NCBI RefSeq assembly: GCF_000971175.1
Contig: NZ_BBLY01000001.1
Coordinates: forward strand, 483,709 to 547,708
From: Demequina pelophila
GTDB lineage: Bacteria; Actinomycetota; Actinomycetes; Actinomycetales; Demequinaceae
Length of the DNA: 64,000 nt
Direction of reading: 5' to 3'
This document shows, in pieces, positions 52,992-64,000 of the stretch (its first letter is position 1; every line of letters begins with the position of its first letter). Made by a program: the position numbers and the translations under genes. The notes under the pieces were generated by a model. It was not told where the DNA came from, ran no database searches, and saw nothing but the letters and a program-made list of their open reading frames with translations.

Positions 52992-53831
52992 CTAGCGCAG
53001 GATGGACGCAGCGGACTGGGCGGCCTCGACGACCGCCTCCCGCAACCTCTCGACATTCGGGCCTGCGGACAGCACGCCCCTCGACTGATTGACGAGCACA
53101 CGAGGCCTCGCGTTCCCGAAAACCAGGGACAACTCCTCCGCGCCCGCCCCCTGGGCGCCCACGCCGGGCGACAGGATGGGGCCGTTGACCCTCTCCAGGT
53201 CGAGCCCCAGCCGCTGGACCGCGTCGCCCACCGTGGCTCCCACCACGAGGCCGACGCTGCCCATCGGGCTGGCGCCCTCGTTGAGCGCCGCCGCCTCGTC
53301 GGCGACGACCTTCGCGACGGCCCGGCCGTCCGGCCCGACCGCGTGCTGCACCGACGCACCCTCGGGGTTCGAGGTGAGCGCCAGCACGAACAGCCCCTTG
53401 CCGTGCTGGGCCGCGAGCTCGACGGCCGGGGCCAGCGAGCCGAAGCCCAGGTACGGCGACACGGTCAGTGCGTCGCACTCGAGCGGGGCCCCGGGACGCA
53501 GGAAAGCGTCCGCGTAGCCGGCCATGGTCGAGCCGATGTCGCCGCGCTTCGCGTCGAGGATGGTCTCGATGCCCAGCTCCCGCGCGTGGCGCAGGACCAG
53601 CTCGAGGGCGGCCATGCCAGCCGCGCCGTGACGCTCGAAGAAGGCCGCGTTGGGCTTCACGGCGGCGGCGTGACCGGCCGATGCGGCCAGCACCCGGTCG
53701 CCGAACTCCGCCAGGGCCTCGGGAGTGTCGGGAAGCCCCCAGGACGCCAGCAATCCCGCGTGCGGGTCGATGCCCACACACAGCGGTCCGAACCGATCCA
53801 TCGCCTCGGACAGGCGAGCGCCGAACGTCAT
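52992..53831 (-). CDS. pyrF: Orotidine-5'-phosphate decarboxylase
   Basis: A 279-residue OMP decarboxylase, long type as in mycobacteria, catalysing the last step to UMP. GPLCVGIDPHAGLLASWG, ILDAKRGDIGSTMAGYAD (the K-D-x2-D-x2-T style active site) and the phosphate loop near PGVGAQG are present. GAGGAGGAC provides the ribosome site. TATTCT at 53862 may give it a promoter of its own after carB. Confidence 0.95.
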   Translation of the reverse strand: MTFGARLSEAMDRFGPLCVGIDPHAGLLASWGLPDTPEALAEFGDRVLAASAGHAAAVKPNAAFFERHGAAGMAALELVLRHARELGIETILDAKRGDIGSTMAGYADAFLRPGAPLECDALTVSPYLGFGSLAPAVELAAQHGKGLFVLALTSNPEGASVQHAVGPDGRAVAKVVADEAAALNEGASPMGSVGLVVGATVGDAVQRLGLDLERVNGPILSPGVGAQGAGAEELSLVFGNARPRVLVNQSRGVLSAGPNVERLREAVVEAAQSAASILR

Positions 53832-53861
53832 TCAAGTCCTCCTCGTGGACACTCCTTCGTC

Positions 53862-53867
53862 AGAATA
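53862..53867 (-). promoter_or_regulatory. Candidate -10 element TATTCT of pyrF
   Basis: TATTCT on the minus strand, about 30 bases before the pyrF ATG, with a leader that includes GAGGAGG. The carB-pyrF gap of 84 bases is the largest within the pyr cluster, which makes a second promoter plausible. Confidence 0.35.
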
Positions 53868-53915
53868 CCTGCGCAATTACGGGTCTGCTGGGTGAGAGTC
53901 CTGGCACCGGGTGTG

Positions 53916-57202
<3,287 letters not shown>

Positions 57203-57206
<4 letters not shown>

Positions 57207-58321
57207 TGGCGGGCACCCTTCATGAGGTCGAGGAAGCGGTCGAACAGGTACGAGGCGTCGTGGGGTCCGGCGGCGGCCTCGGGGTGGTACTGGACGGAGA
57301 ACGCGGGGACGTCGAGGCACTCGAGGCCCTCGACCACGTCGTCGTTGAGGCACACGTGGCTCACACGGACGCGCCCGTACCCGTGCGGGGAGGCGGACTC
57401 CCCCTCGAGCGGCGCGTCGACGGCGAAGCCGTGGTTGTGCGCGGTGATCTCGACCTTGCCGGTGGTGCGGTCCATCACGGGCTGGTTGATGCCGCGGTGG
57501 CCGAACTGCAGCTTGTAGGTCCCGTAGCCGAGCGCGCGGCCCAGGATCTGGTTGCCGAAGCAGATGCCGAAGAAGGGCACCCGCGCGTCGAGCACCTCGC
57601 GCAGGGTCGCGACGGCGCGCTCGGCGGCGGCGGGGTCGCCGGGGCCGTTCGAGAAGAAGACGCCGTCGGGGTCGCGGTCGAGGATGTCCCCGGCCGATGC
57701 GGTGGCCGGCACCACGGTGACGCGGATGCCGCGCTCGGCCATCTGGGCGGGGGTCATCGCCTTGATGCCCAGGTCGACGGCCACGACGTGGGCGACCTCC
57801 TCCCCCACGGCCGGCACCTCGTAGGCCTCGTCGGCGGAGACCTCGTCGGCCAGGTGGGCGCCCGCCATGGGCGCCGCCTCCCGCACCTTGGCGACCAGTG
57901 CATCGTCCCCGGGCAGGTTCTCGCCGGAGAAGATGCCGGCGCGCATCACGCCCGCGGTGCGGAGGATGCGGGTGAGCTGGCGGGTGTCGATGCCGGAGAT
58001 GCCCACGATGCCCTGGGCCTCGAGGTCCTCCTCGAGGCTGCGGGTGGCGCGCCAGTTCGAGGGGCGGCGCGCGGGGTCGCGGACCACGTAGCCGGCGACC
58101 CAGATGCGGCGGGACTCGTCGTCCTCGTCGTTGACGCCGGTGTTGCCGATGTGCGGCGCGGTCATCACGACGATCTGCCGGTGGTAGCTCGGGTCGGTGA
58201 GGGTCTCCTGGTAGCCGGTCATGCCGGTGTTGAAGACGATCTCGCCGAGCGTCTCTCCGAGGGCGCCGTAGGGGCGGCCCTCGAACGTCTGTCCGTCCTC
58301 GAGGACGAGCACTGCCTTCAC
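57203..58321 (-). CDS. carA: Carbamoyl-phosphate synthase small subunit
   Basis: A 372-residue glutaminase subunit. The N-terminal domain ([32 protein letters not shown]) is followed by a class I amidotransferase with nucleophile in [15 protein letters not shown] and the His-Glu pair in [13 protein letters not shown]. It feeds ammonia to CarB. GTG starts overlap the stop at both junctions (pyrC and carB). Confidence 0.97.
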
Positions 58322-59628
58322 GCGAGGACTCCTTCGAAACGCGGGTCGAGGTGGGTGGGGGCGCCGCGCAGGAAGGTCGCGACGGCGCGTCCGGGCAGCT
58401 CGATGCCGCCGAACGGGGTGTTGTGGGCACGCGAGTGGAGGCCGTCGGGGGTGACGGTCCAGGCGGCGTCGGGGTCGACGAGGGTGAGGTTGGCGGGCTC
58501 GCCGGGGGCGATGGGTCGGCCGTGCTCGGCGTCGATGCGGCCGATGCGGGCCGGCTTCTCGCTCATGATGCGGGCGACGTCGCGCCAGGTGAGCGCCCCG
58601 GAGTCGACCAGGACCTTCTGGATGATGCCCAGGGCGGTCTCGAGGCCGAGCATGCCGAAGCTCGCGGAGGCCCACTCGCAGTCCTTGTCCTCGGCGGCGT
58701 GGGGGGCGTGGTCGGTGGCGACGATGTCGATGGTGCCGTCGGCGACGGCCTCGCGGAGGGCGTCGACGTCGGCCTGGGTGCGCAGGGGCGGGTTGACCTT
58801 GAAGAGGGGGTCGTAGCCTCGGGCGGACTCGTCGGTGAGGAGCAGGTGGTGGGGGGTGGCCTCGGCGGTGACGTCGATGCCGCGGGACTTGGCCCAGCGG
58901 ATGATCTCGACGGAGCCGGCGGTCGACAGATGCTGGACGTGGAGGCGGGAGCCCACGTGGCCGGCGAGGAGGACGTCGCGGGCGACGATCGACTCCTCGG
59001 CGACGGCGGGCCAGCCGGCGAGGCCGAGCTCGGCGGAGATCTCGCCCTCGTGCATCTGGGAGCCCTCGGTGAGTCGCAGGTCCTGGGCGTGCTGGACCAC
59101 GGCGCCGTCGTACGTCTTCACGTACTCGAGGGCGCGGCGCATGATGACGGGGTCGTAGACGCAGATGCCGTCGTCGGAGAAGAGGCGCACCCGGGCGCGG
59201 GAGTCGGCCATGGCGCCCATCTCGGAGAGGCGCTCGCCCTTGAGGCCCACGGTGACGGCGCCCACGGGGTAGACGTCGACCAGGCCCACCTCCTTGCCGC
59301 GGCTCCACACCTGCTCGACGACGCCGGCGGTGTCGGCGACGGGGGTGGTGTTGGCCATGGCGTGGACGGCGGTCCATCCGCCCACGGCGGCGGCGCGGGA
59401 GCCGGTCTCGATGGTCTCGGCGTCCTCGCGGCCGGGCTCGCGCAGGTGGGTGTGCAGGTCGACGAGGCCGGGCAGGAGGATGAGCCCGTCCGCGTCGAGG
59501 CGGGTGGCGTCCTCGGGGGCTTCTTCCACGGGGACGATGCGCCCGTCCAGGATGGCGATGTCCTGCGGCTCCTCGCCGTAGGGGCGGGCGCCGACGATGA
59601 CGAGGGCGGTGGGCTGCTGGTCGGTCAC
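58318..59628 (-). CDS. pyrC: Dihydroorotase
   Basis: A 436-residue class I dihydroorotase. Zinc ligands lie in [15 protein letters not shown], the bridging/catalytic Asp in [17 protein letters not shown], and substrate-binding Asn in MANTTPVAD. It closes the carbamoyl-aspartate ring. GTG start overlaps pyrB by GTGA. Confidence 0.96.
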   Translation of the reverse strand: MTDQQPTALVIVGARPYGEEPQDIAILDGRIVPVEEAPEDATRLDADGLILLPGLVDLHTHLREPGREDAETIETGSRAAAVGGWTAVHAMANTTPVADTAGVVEQVWSRGKEVGLVDVYPVGAVTVGLKGERLSEMGAMADSRARVRLFSDDGICVYDPVIMRRALEYVKTYDGAVVQHAQDLRLTEGSQMHEGEISAELGLAGWPAVAEESIVARDVLLAGHVGSRLHVQHLSTAGSVEIIRWAKSRGIDVTAEATPHHLLLTDESARGYDPLFKVNPPLRTQADVDALREAVADGTIDIVATDHAPHAAEDKDCEWASASFGMLGLETALGIIQKVLVDSGALTWRDVARIMSEKPARIGRIDAEHGRPIAPGEPANLTLVDPDAAWTVTPDGLHSRAHNTPFGGIELPGRAVATFLRGAPTHLDPRFEGVLA

Positions 59629-60679
59629 TTCTGGTCCTCTCCGGCCAGCAGGAGGTACAGCGCGGCCATGCGCACCGCCACCCCGTTGGCTACCTGCTCG
59701 ACGATGACGGAGCGGGGCGAGTCGGCCGCCTCCGCGCTGATCTCCAGGCCACGGTTCATGGGGCCGGGGTGCATGACGATGGCGTGGTCGGGCAGGCGCC
59801 GCAGGCGCTCGCCGTCCAGGCCGTAGAGCCGCGAGTACTCCTCGGGGCTGGGGAAGAAGGCTGAGCGGCCGCCGGTCATGCGCTCGCGCTGGACGCGCAG
59901 CATCATGATGGCGTCAAAGTCGTGGGCGTCGAGTGCCTGGTCCAGCGTGTAGTGGATGTCGAGGCCGTCGCGCTCGCGCAGGCTCACCGGGAGGAGGGTG
60001 GGCGGGGCGACGAGGGTGACCTTTGCGCCCAGGGTGGTGAGGAGGGGCACGTTCGAGGCGGCGACGCGGGAGTGGAGGACGTCGCCGACGATCGCGACGC
60101 GGAGTCCGTCGAGGCCCTTGCCGGTGGGGCCTTCTCCCCCGCGGTCCCCGGCCTCGCCGTGCCCGGAGCCACCGGAGCGCGTGGCCCCACCGGAGCCGTT
60201 GGCGCCCCCGGCCGCCCGGTCGCCCCCGCCCACGAGGTGCCGGCGCATCGTGAAGGCGTCGAGCAGGGCCTGGGTGGGGTGCTGGTGGGTGCCGTCGCCG
60301 GCGTTGAGGACGCTGCCGTGGAGCCAGCCGCCGTGGGCGAGCTGATGCGCGGCGCCGGAGGCCCAGTGGCGGACGACCACAGCATCGGCCCCCATGGCCT
60401 GGAGGGTGAGGGCGGTGTCCTTGAGGGACTCGCCCTTGGACAGGCTCGAGCCCTTGGCGGCGAAGTTGATGACGTCGGCGCTGAGGCGCTTGGCGGCGGC
60501 CTCGAAGGAGATGCGGGTGCGGGTCGAGTCCTCGAAAAAGAGGTTGACCACGGTCTTACCGCGCAGGGTGGGGAGCTTGCGGACCTCGCGCTCCTGGGTG
60601 GCGGCCATCTGGGCGGCGGTGTCGAGGATGAGGATCGCGTCCTCGCGGGACATCGCGTCGGTGCCGAGGAGGTGGCGCA

Positions 60680-60680
<1 letters not shown>
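59625..60680 (-). CDS. pyrB: Aspartate carbamoyltransferase with Gly/Ser-rich insertion
   Basis: A 351-residue catalytic chain. Carbamoyl-phosphate motifs [13 protein letters not shown] and [14 protein letters not shown], and the late [11 protein letters not shown], are intact. Between RRHL and [11 protein letters not shown], where relatives have only a few residues, this protein has about 38 residues of low complexity ([20 protein letters not shown] and similar), at about residues 151-189. The insertion falls in the loop between the two domains and may be tolerated as a flexible linker. ATG is used; the GTG just before it, forming GTGA with the pyrR stop, is an alternative. Confidence 0.95.
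60114..60233 (-). other. Low-complexity insertion within pyrB
   Basis: About 40 codons rich in Gly, Ser, Ala and Asp/Glu interrupt the interdomain loop of aspartate carbamoyltransferase. The reading frame is kept and both flanks match the family. It looks like an expanded linker rather than a foreign domain. Confidence 0.65.
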
Positions 60681-61330
<650 letters not shown>

Positions 61331-61398
61331 TCACTTGGGCGCGTTTCCCCGCGGCCAGGGCGCGCGCGGCCTCCCGGGGCGTCCCCCACGTCGCCGTG

Positions 61399-61450
61399 GC
61401 GTGCGACCCTGCGGTCAGGGCGCGCGACCCCGTGGCGCGCGACCCCGCGG
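61399..61450. repeat. Three imperfect 16-base repeats
   Basis: GCGYGCGACCCYGYGG occurs at 61399, 61420 and 61435 in the gap between the HNH gene and pyrR. No function is evident. A copy of the 10-mer repeat lies nearby at 61313. Confidence 0.5.
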
Positions 61451-61487
61451 CCGGGGCACGAGGTGCCCGGCCGCCGGAGCGGGGCCG

Positions 61488-62903
61488 TCATGGCGCGGCC
61501 ATGGCGAGTTCGGCGTCGCCGAGCGAGGTTCGCTCGCGATACGCGGCTTGGGGCCTCCGGAGCGGATCCGCCGAGGGCGGCGGCAGGAATTCGACCTTCC
61601 CGTCGCGGACCCTGATGTCCCAGCGCTCTCGATGAATCCAGTGGTGACAGCTCACGCACAAAAGAACGCCATTGTCGACGTTGGTGAGGCCTCCCGCGCT
61701 CCACCACGTGATGTGGTGGACGTCGCAATAGTGGACGGGCACGCCGCAGCGGGCGCAGCCCCCGTCCCGCTCGGCGATGGCCCGGCGCTGGGCCGTGGTG
61801 AACAGCCGCCGTGCGCGGCCGTGGTCGAGCACCTCGGAGCCTCCGCCCAGAACGGTGGGGATCACCTGCGCGTCCGCCGCGTGGCAGCGCAGGGAACCCG
61901 CGGTCATCGGCAGCGAGATCCCGTCGATCGTGCCGTATCCGGTGGCGTTCATGAGGTCGTCGAGCGTCATGCGGATGTTGATGGTGGTCTTGATGCCGTC
62001 GTGCGGGGCGTCGCACGAGGTGGCGTGCCTGCCCAGCCAGCCCAGTGCATCGGCCGTCATCTGCTGGGCCGTCCGGGTGTCCGACTCCGGCCCGTTGTCC
62101 CTGCGCGCACGGAAGGCGGCCTTCTTGAAGCCGTCGACCGCCGCGATGAGCGGCGCCGCGGTCAACGGGTCGAGCAGCGCCTCGAGCTTCACCATGCCGT
62201 CCCGCTGCTCGTGGAGCACGGCGAAGCGGCGGCGGTAGAGGTCCTCCTGCTGCTCCTCGGCGTTCTCGACCGGCGTGAGGTCCGCGGTCGCCTTGGCGAC
62301 CAGTTGCCGCACCGAGCGCAGCGGCAGCCCCGTCGCCTTCTTGACCAGCACCTGCTCCACCGCCGTCAGCGGCAGCGCGCCCAGCCGGGTCTTGCGGGCC
62401 CGCGGGTCCACGCGAAGCCCGGTCGCCTCACGCGCCTCGGGGTGGAGCATGAGCACCTCCTCGACCAGCACGCCCGCGTCGGGGCTCAGCTCGCCGCGCT
62501 CGAGCGCGGCGGCCAGGAACGGCAGGACCGGACCCTTCTTCTCCCCTGCCCCGCCACCGGGCGGGGTCTTGGACTGCGACCCGGCCCCCGCATCGTTCCT
62601 TGCCTGCCTGATCCGCTCGCCGACGCGGCGCAGTCGCTCGGCCTCCGCCTTGGTGCCGCCGGACGCGGCGGCGTTGAGGTCGTCGGCGGTGCGGAAGCCG
62701 TTGCGGCGCGCGAGGCCGGCAGCCCCGTTCTTGGACCGCTCCGAGACGTCCGCGTTCACCATCGCGAGGAGCACGTCGAGCTCGCGCCGGCTCGCGACGA
62801 TGTCCCGCTGCAGCAGGAGCAGCTCCTTCTCCGGCAGCGCGCTCGCCTCCAGCACCCGCGCGCGGAGCTGCGCGATGGTGTCGGTGGCGGTCGGATCGGC
62901 CAT
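61488..62903 (-). CDS. HNH endonuclease with DUF222 (13E12-type)
   Basis: A 471-residue protein: DUF222 region at about residues 1-330, then a C-terminal HNH nuclease (AIAERDGGCARCGVPVHYCD, HHITWWSAGGLTNVDNGVLL, CVSCHHWIHRE) with both Cys pairs and the catalytic His. Such 13E12-type proteins are numerous in actinobacterial genomes and behave like dispersed repeats; their role is not established. It separates nusB from pyrR, which are normally close. TGACT-CA-AGTCA overlaps its start codon. It may have spread by transposition-like or homing activity, but no ends are visible. Confidence 0.88.
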   Translation of the reverse strand: MADPTATDTIAQLRARVLEASALPEKELLLLQRDIVASRRELDVLLAMVNADVSERSKNGAAGLARRNGFRTADDLNAAASGGTKAEAERLRRVGERIRQARNDAGAGSQSKTPPGGGAGEKKGPVLPFLAAALERGELSPDAGVLVEEVLMLHPEAREATGLRVDPRARKTRLGALPLTAVEQVLVKKATGLPLRSVRQLVAKATADLTPVENAEEQQEDLYRRRFAVLHEQRDGMVKLEALLDPLTAAPLIAAVDGFKKAAFRARRDNGPESDTRTAQQMTADALGWLGRHATSCDAPHDGIKTTINIRMTLDDLMNATGYGTIDGISLPMTAGSLRCHAADAQVIPTVLGGGSEVLDHGRARRLFTTAQRRAIAERDGGCARCGVPVHYCDVHHITWWSAGGLTNVDNGVLLCVSCHHWIHRERWDIRVRDGKVEFLPPPSADPLRRPQAAYRERTSLGDAELAMAAP

Positions 62904-63138
62904 GACTCAAGTCAACTACGAGGGTCTGACACTGAACCGGACATACCGGACACGCCTTGGGGAGAACTTTCCAAGGGACGATGCGCGGGTCGCCACAGCG
63001 CCCGGGTCACCCCAGCGCGCGGGCCACCCGGGCGCCCAAGCCCGCCCACGCATCGGCCCGGGCCAGGCCCCACCACGAAGCGAAACGCCCGGCCCCGCCC
63101 CCGAAGAACGGAGGCAGGCGCCGGGCGCCCACAAAGAG
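62904..63138. other. Gap between the HNH gene and nusB with two repeat copies
   Basis: No gene is supported. GGGACGATGC at 62975 and GCATCGGCCC at 63050 face each other in inverted orientation 65 bases apart. The rest is GC-rich with Pro/Arg-type codon noise. Confidence 0.5.
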
Positions 63139-63561
63139 TCAGGAGTCCGACGGCAGCGCCGGCGCCTCCCGCACGATCGCCCCGAGCACGCCGTTCACAA
63201 AGGAAGGCGAGTCGTCGGTCGACAGCTCCTTGGCCAGCTCCACGGCCTCGGAGATGGCCACGTTCGCGGGCACGTCCGCGGCCTTCAGGATCTCCCAGGT
63301 CGCGATGCGCAGCAGCGCACGGTCCACCGCGGGCATGCGCGGCAGGGTCCAGTCGGGCGAGTGCTGCTGGACGAGCGCGTTGATCTCGACCCACCAGCGG
63401 GCGACGCCGCGGACGATCTCCTCGGAGTACGCGGGCAGCGGCGTCTCACGGCCGGAGTTCCGCAGGCGGTCCTCCAGGACGTCGACAGCGTTGACCCCGC
63501 GCTGGTCGGCCTCGAAGAGGACGTCGAGGGCGCGCTTGCGGGCCTTGGTCCGGGCTCCCAC
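63139..63561 (-). CDS. nusB: Transcription antitermination factor NusB
   Basis: A 140-residue all-helical RNA-binding protein that with NusE binds boxA in rRNA operons. KARKRALDVLFEADQRG, DRALLRIATWEIL and NVAISEAVELAKELSTDDSPSFVNGVLG are family signatures. GTG start shares one base with the efp stop, so they are co-translated. Confidence 0.96.
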   Translation of the reverse strand: MGARTKARKRALDVLFEADQRGVNAVDVLEDRLRNSGRETPLPAYSEEIVRGVARWWVEINALVQQHSPDWTLPRMPAVDRALLRIATWEILKAADVPANVAISEAVELAKELSTDDSPSFVNGVLGAIVREAPALPSDS

Positions 63562-64000
63562 TAGTCGTTGACGCGACCCAGGTAGTCGCCGGACTCGGTG
63601 TTGACCTTGACCTTGGTGCCGGCCTCGAGGAACAGCGGCACCTGGATCTCCTTGCCGGTCTCGAGCGTGGCGGGCTTGGTGCCGCCCGAGGAGCGGTCGC
63701 CCTGCAGGCCGGGCTCCGTGTAGGTGACCTCGAGGACCACGGACGCGGGCAGCTCGAGGAAGATCGGGTTGCCGTTGTGCGAGCCGATGGTGGCGGACTC
63801 GTTCTCGAGCAGGAAGTCGGTCGCGTTGCCCATGACGGCGGGCGAGACGGGCACCTGGTCGAAGGTGTTCGGGTCCATGAACACGTACGAGGTGCCGTCG
63901 AAGTACAGGTACTGCATGTCGCGGCGGTCGACGGTCTCGAACTCGACCTTGGTGCCGGCGTTGAAGGTCTTGTCGACCACCTTGCCGGACAGGACGTTCT
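63561..64000 (-). CDS. efp: Elongation factor P (partial, N-terminus off the edge)
   Basis: The last 145 or so residues of EF-P: the end of the first domain ([19 protein letters not shown]) and both OB domains with the conserved [19 protein letters not shown] and the C-terminal [19 protein letters not shown] rescues ribosomes stalled at polyproline. The N-terminal loop with the residue that is modified in some bacteria is outside the window. efp-nusB upstream of the pyr genes is typical in actinobacteria. Confidence 0.97.
   Translation of the reverse strand, partial: NVLSGKVVDKTFNAGTKVEFETVDRRDMQYLYFDGTSYVFMDPNTFDQVPVSPAVMGNATDFLLENESATIGSHNGNPIFLELPASVVLEVTYTEPGLQGDRSSGGTKPATLETGKEIQVPLFLEAGTKVKVNTESGDYLGRVND

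Noticed and set aside
62903..62914. TGACT-CA-AGTCA inverted repeat over the HNH start codon
   Set aside because: The arms are short and there is no comparison site elsewhere; it may be chance, so it was not listed as an operator.

Overview
The window is about 73% G+C by eye. It reads as the chromosome of a high-GC actinobacterium, most likely in the order Micrococcales (a Cellulomonas/Demequina-like relative); the genus is not certain. Support comes from RbpA, the actinobacterial integration host factor MihF, PafBC, HelY, FtsR and a GarA-type FHA protein, a primosomal PriA with eroded helicase motifs, and DUF222/HNH (13E12-type) and Excalibur-domain proteins. No tRNA, rRNA, CRISPR array, insertion sequence or prophage is visible. 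Very long open frames antisense to real genes are GC-driven shadows.

Left part (1 to about 27 kb), mixed and mostly accessory. It holds the tail of an NYN-like protein, a DUF2252 protein, a serine hydrolase, a secreted HNH/Excalibur lipoprotein, a HAD phosphatase, a small GCPVCNK membrane protein under a CsoR-like operator, OsmC, an amidohydrolase, an EI24 membrane protein, a LysR regulator divergent from bifunctional proline dehydrogenase/P5C dehydrogenase, and a flavin monooxygenase. Next comes a conserved block: CDP-alcohol phosphatidyltransferase, FHA protein, FtsR and a second MerR regulator. After it come a DUF4349 lipoprotein, pyruvate carboxylase, a flavodoxin, an unusual acidic repeat protein behind a consensus CRP/GlxR site, an SH3 protein, several lipoproteins and membrane proteins, and a MarR regulator with a perfect operator but no visible target.

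Right part (27 to 64 kb), a housekeeping block almost entirely on the minus strand. In transcription order from the right edge: efp, nusB, [DUF222-HNH], pyrR-pyrB-pyrC-carA-carB-pyrF (UMP synthesis under a PyrR leader), mihF-gmk-rpoZ-coaBC-metK-priA, fmt-rsmB, [acetyl esterase, AGE isomerase, PfkB sugar kinase], rpe, ribD-ribE-ribBA-ribH (riboflavin), hisE-hisG, pafB-pafC-tatA-tatC, a diacylglycerol kinase-like gene, helY, lnt and a polyprenol-phosphate mannose synthase that converges on rbpA. The two bracketed items look like insertions into a conserved gene order. Many neighbours overlap by ATGA or GTGA, so translation is probably coupled.

Two window-wide signals stand out. First, the 10-mer GGGACGATGC occurs 26 times on either strand (36 times as the 9-mer GGACGATGC), in several reading frames, in both orientations and over-represented between genes. 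This density resembles DNA-uptake or other chromosome-address motifs and is the best candidate for something undescribed. Second, at least 14 genes have a TAnnnT -10 element ending 6 or 7 bases before the start codon, so leaderless mRNAs seem common; in four cases the -10 shares its first three bases with the stop codon of the gene before it.
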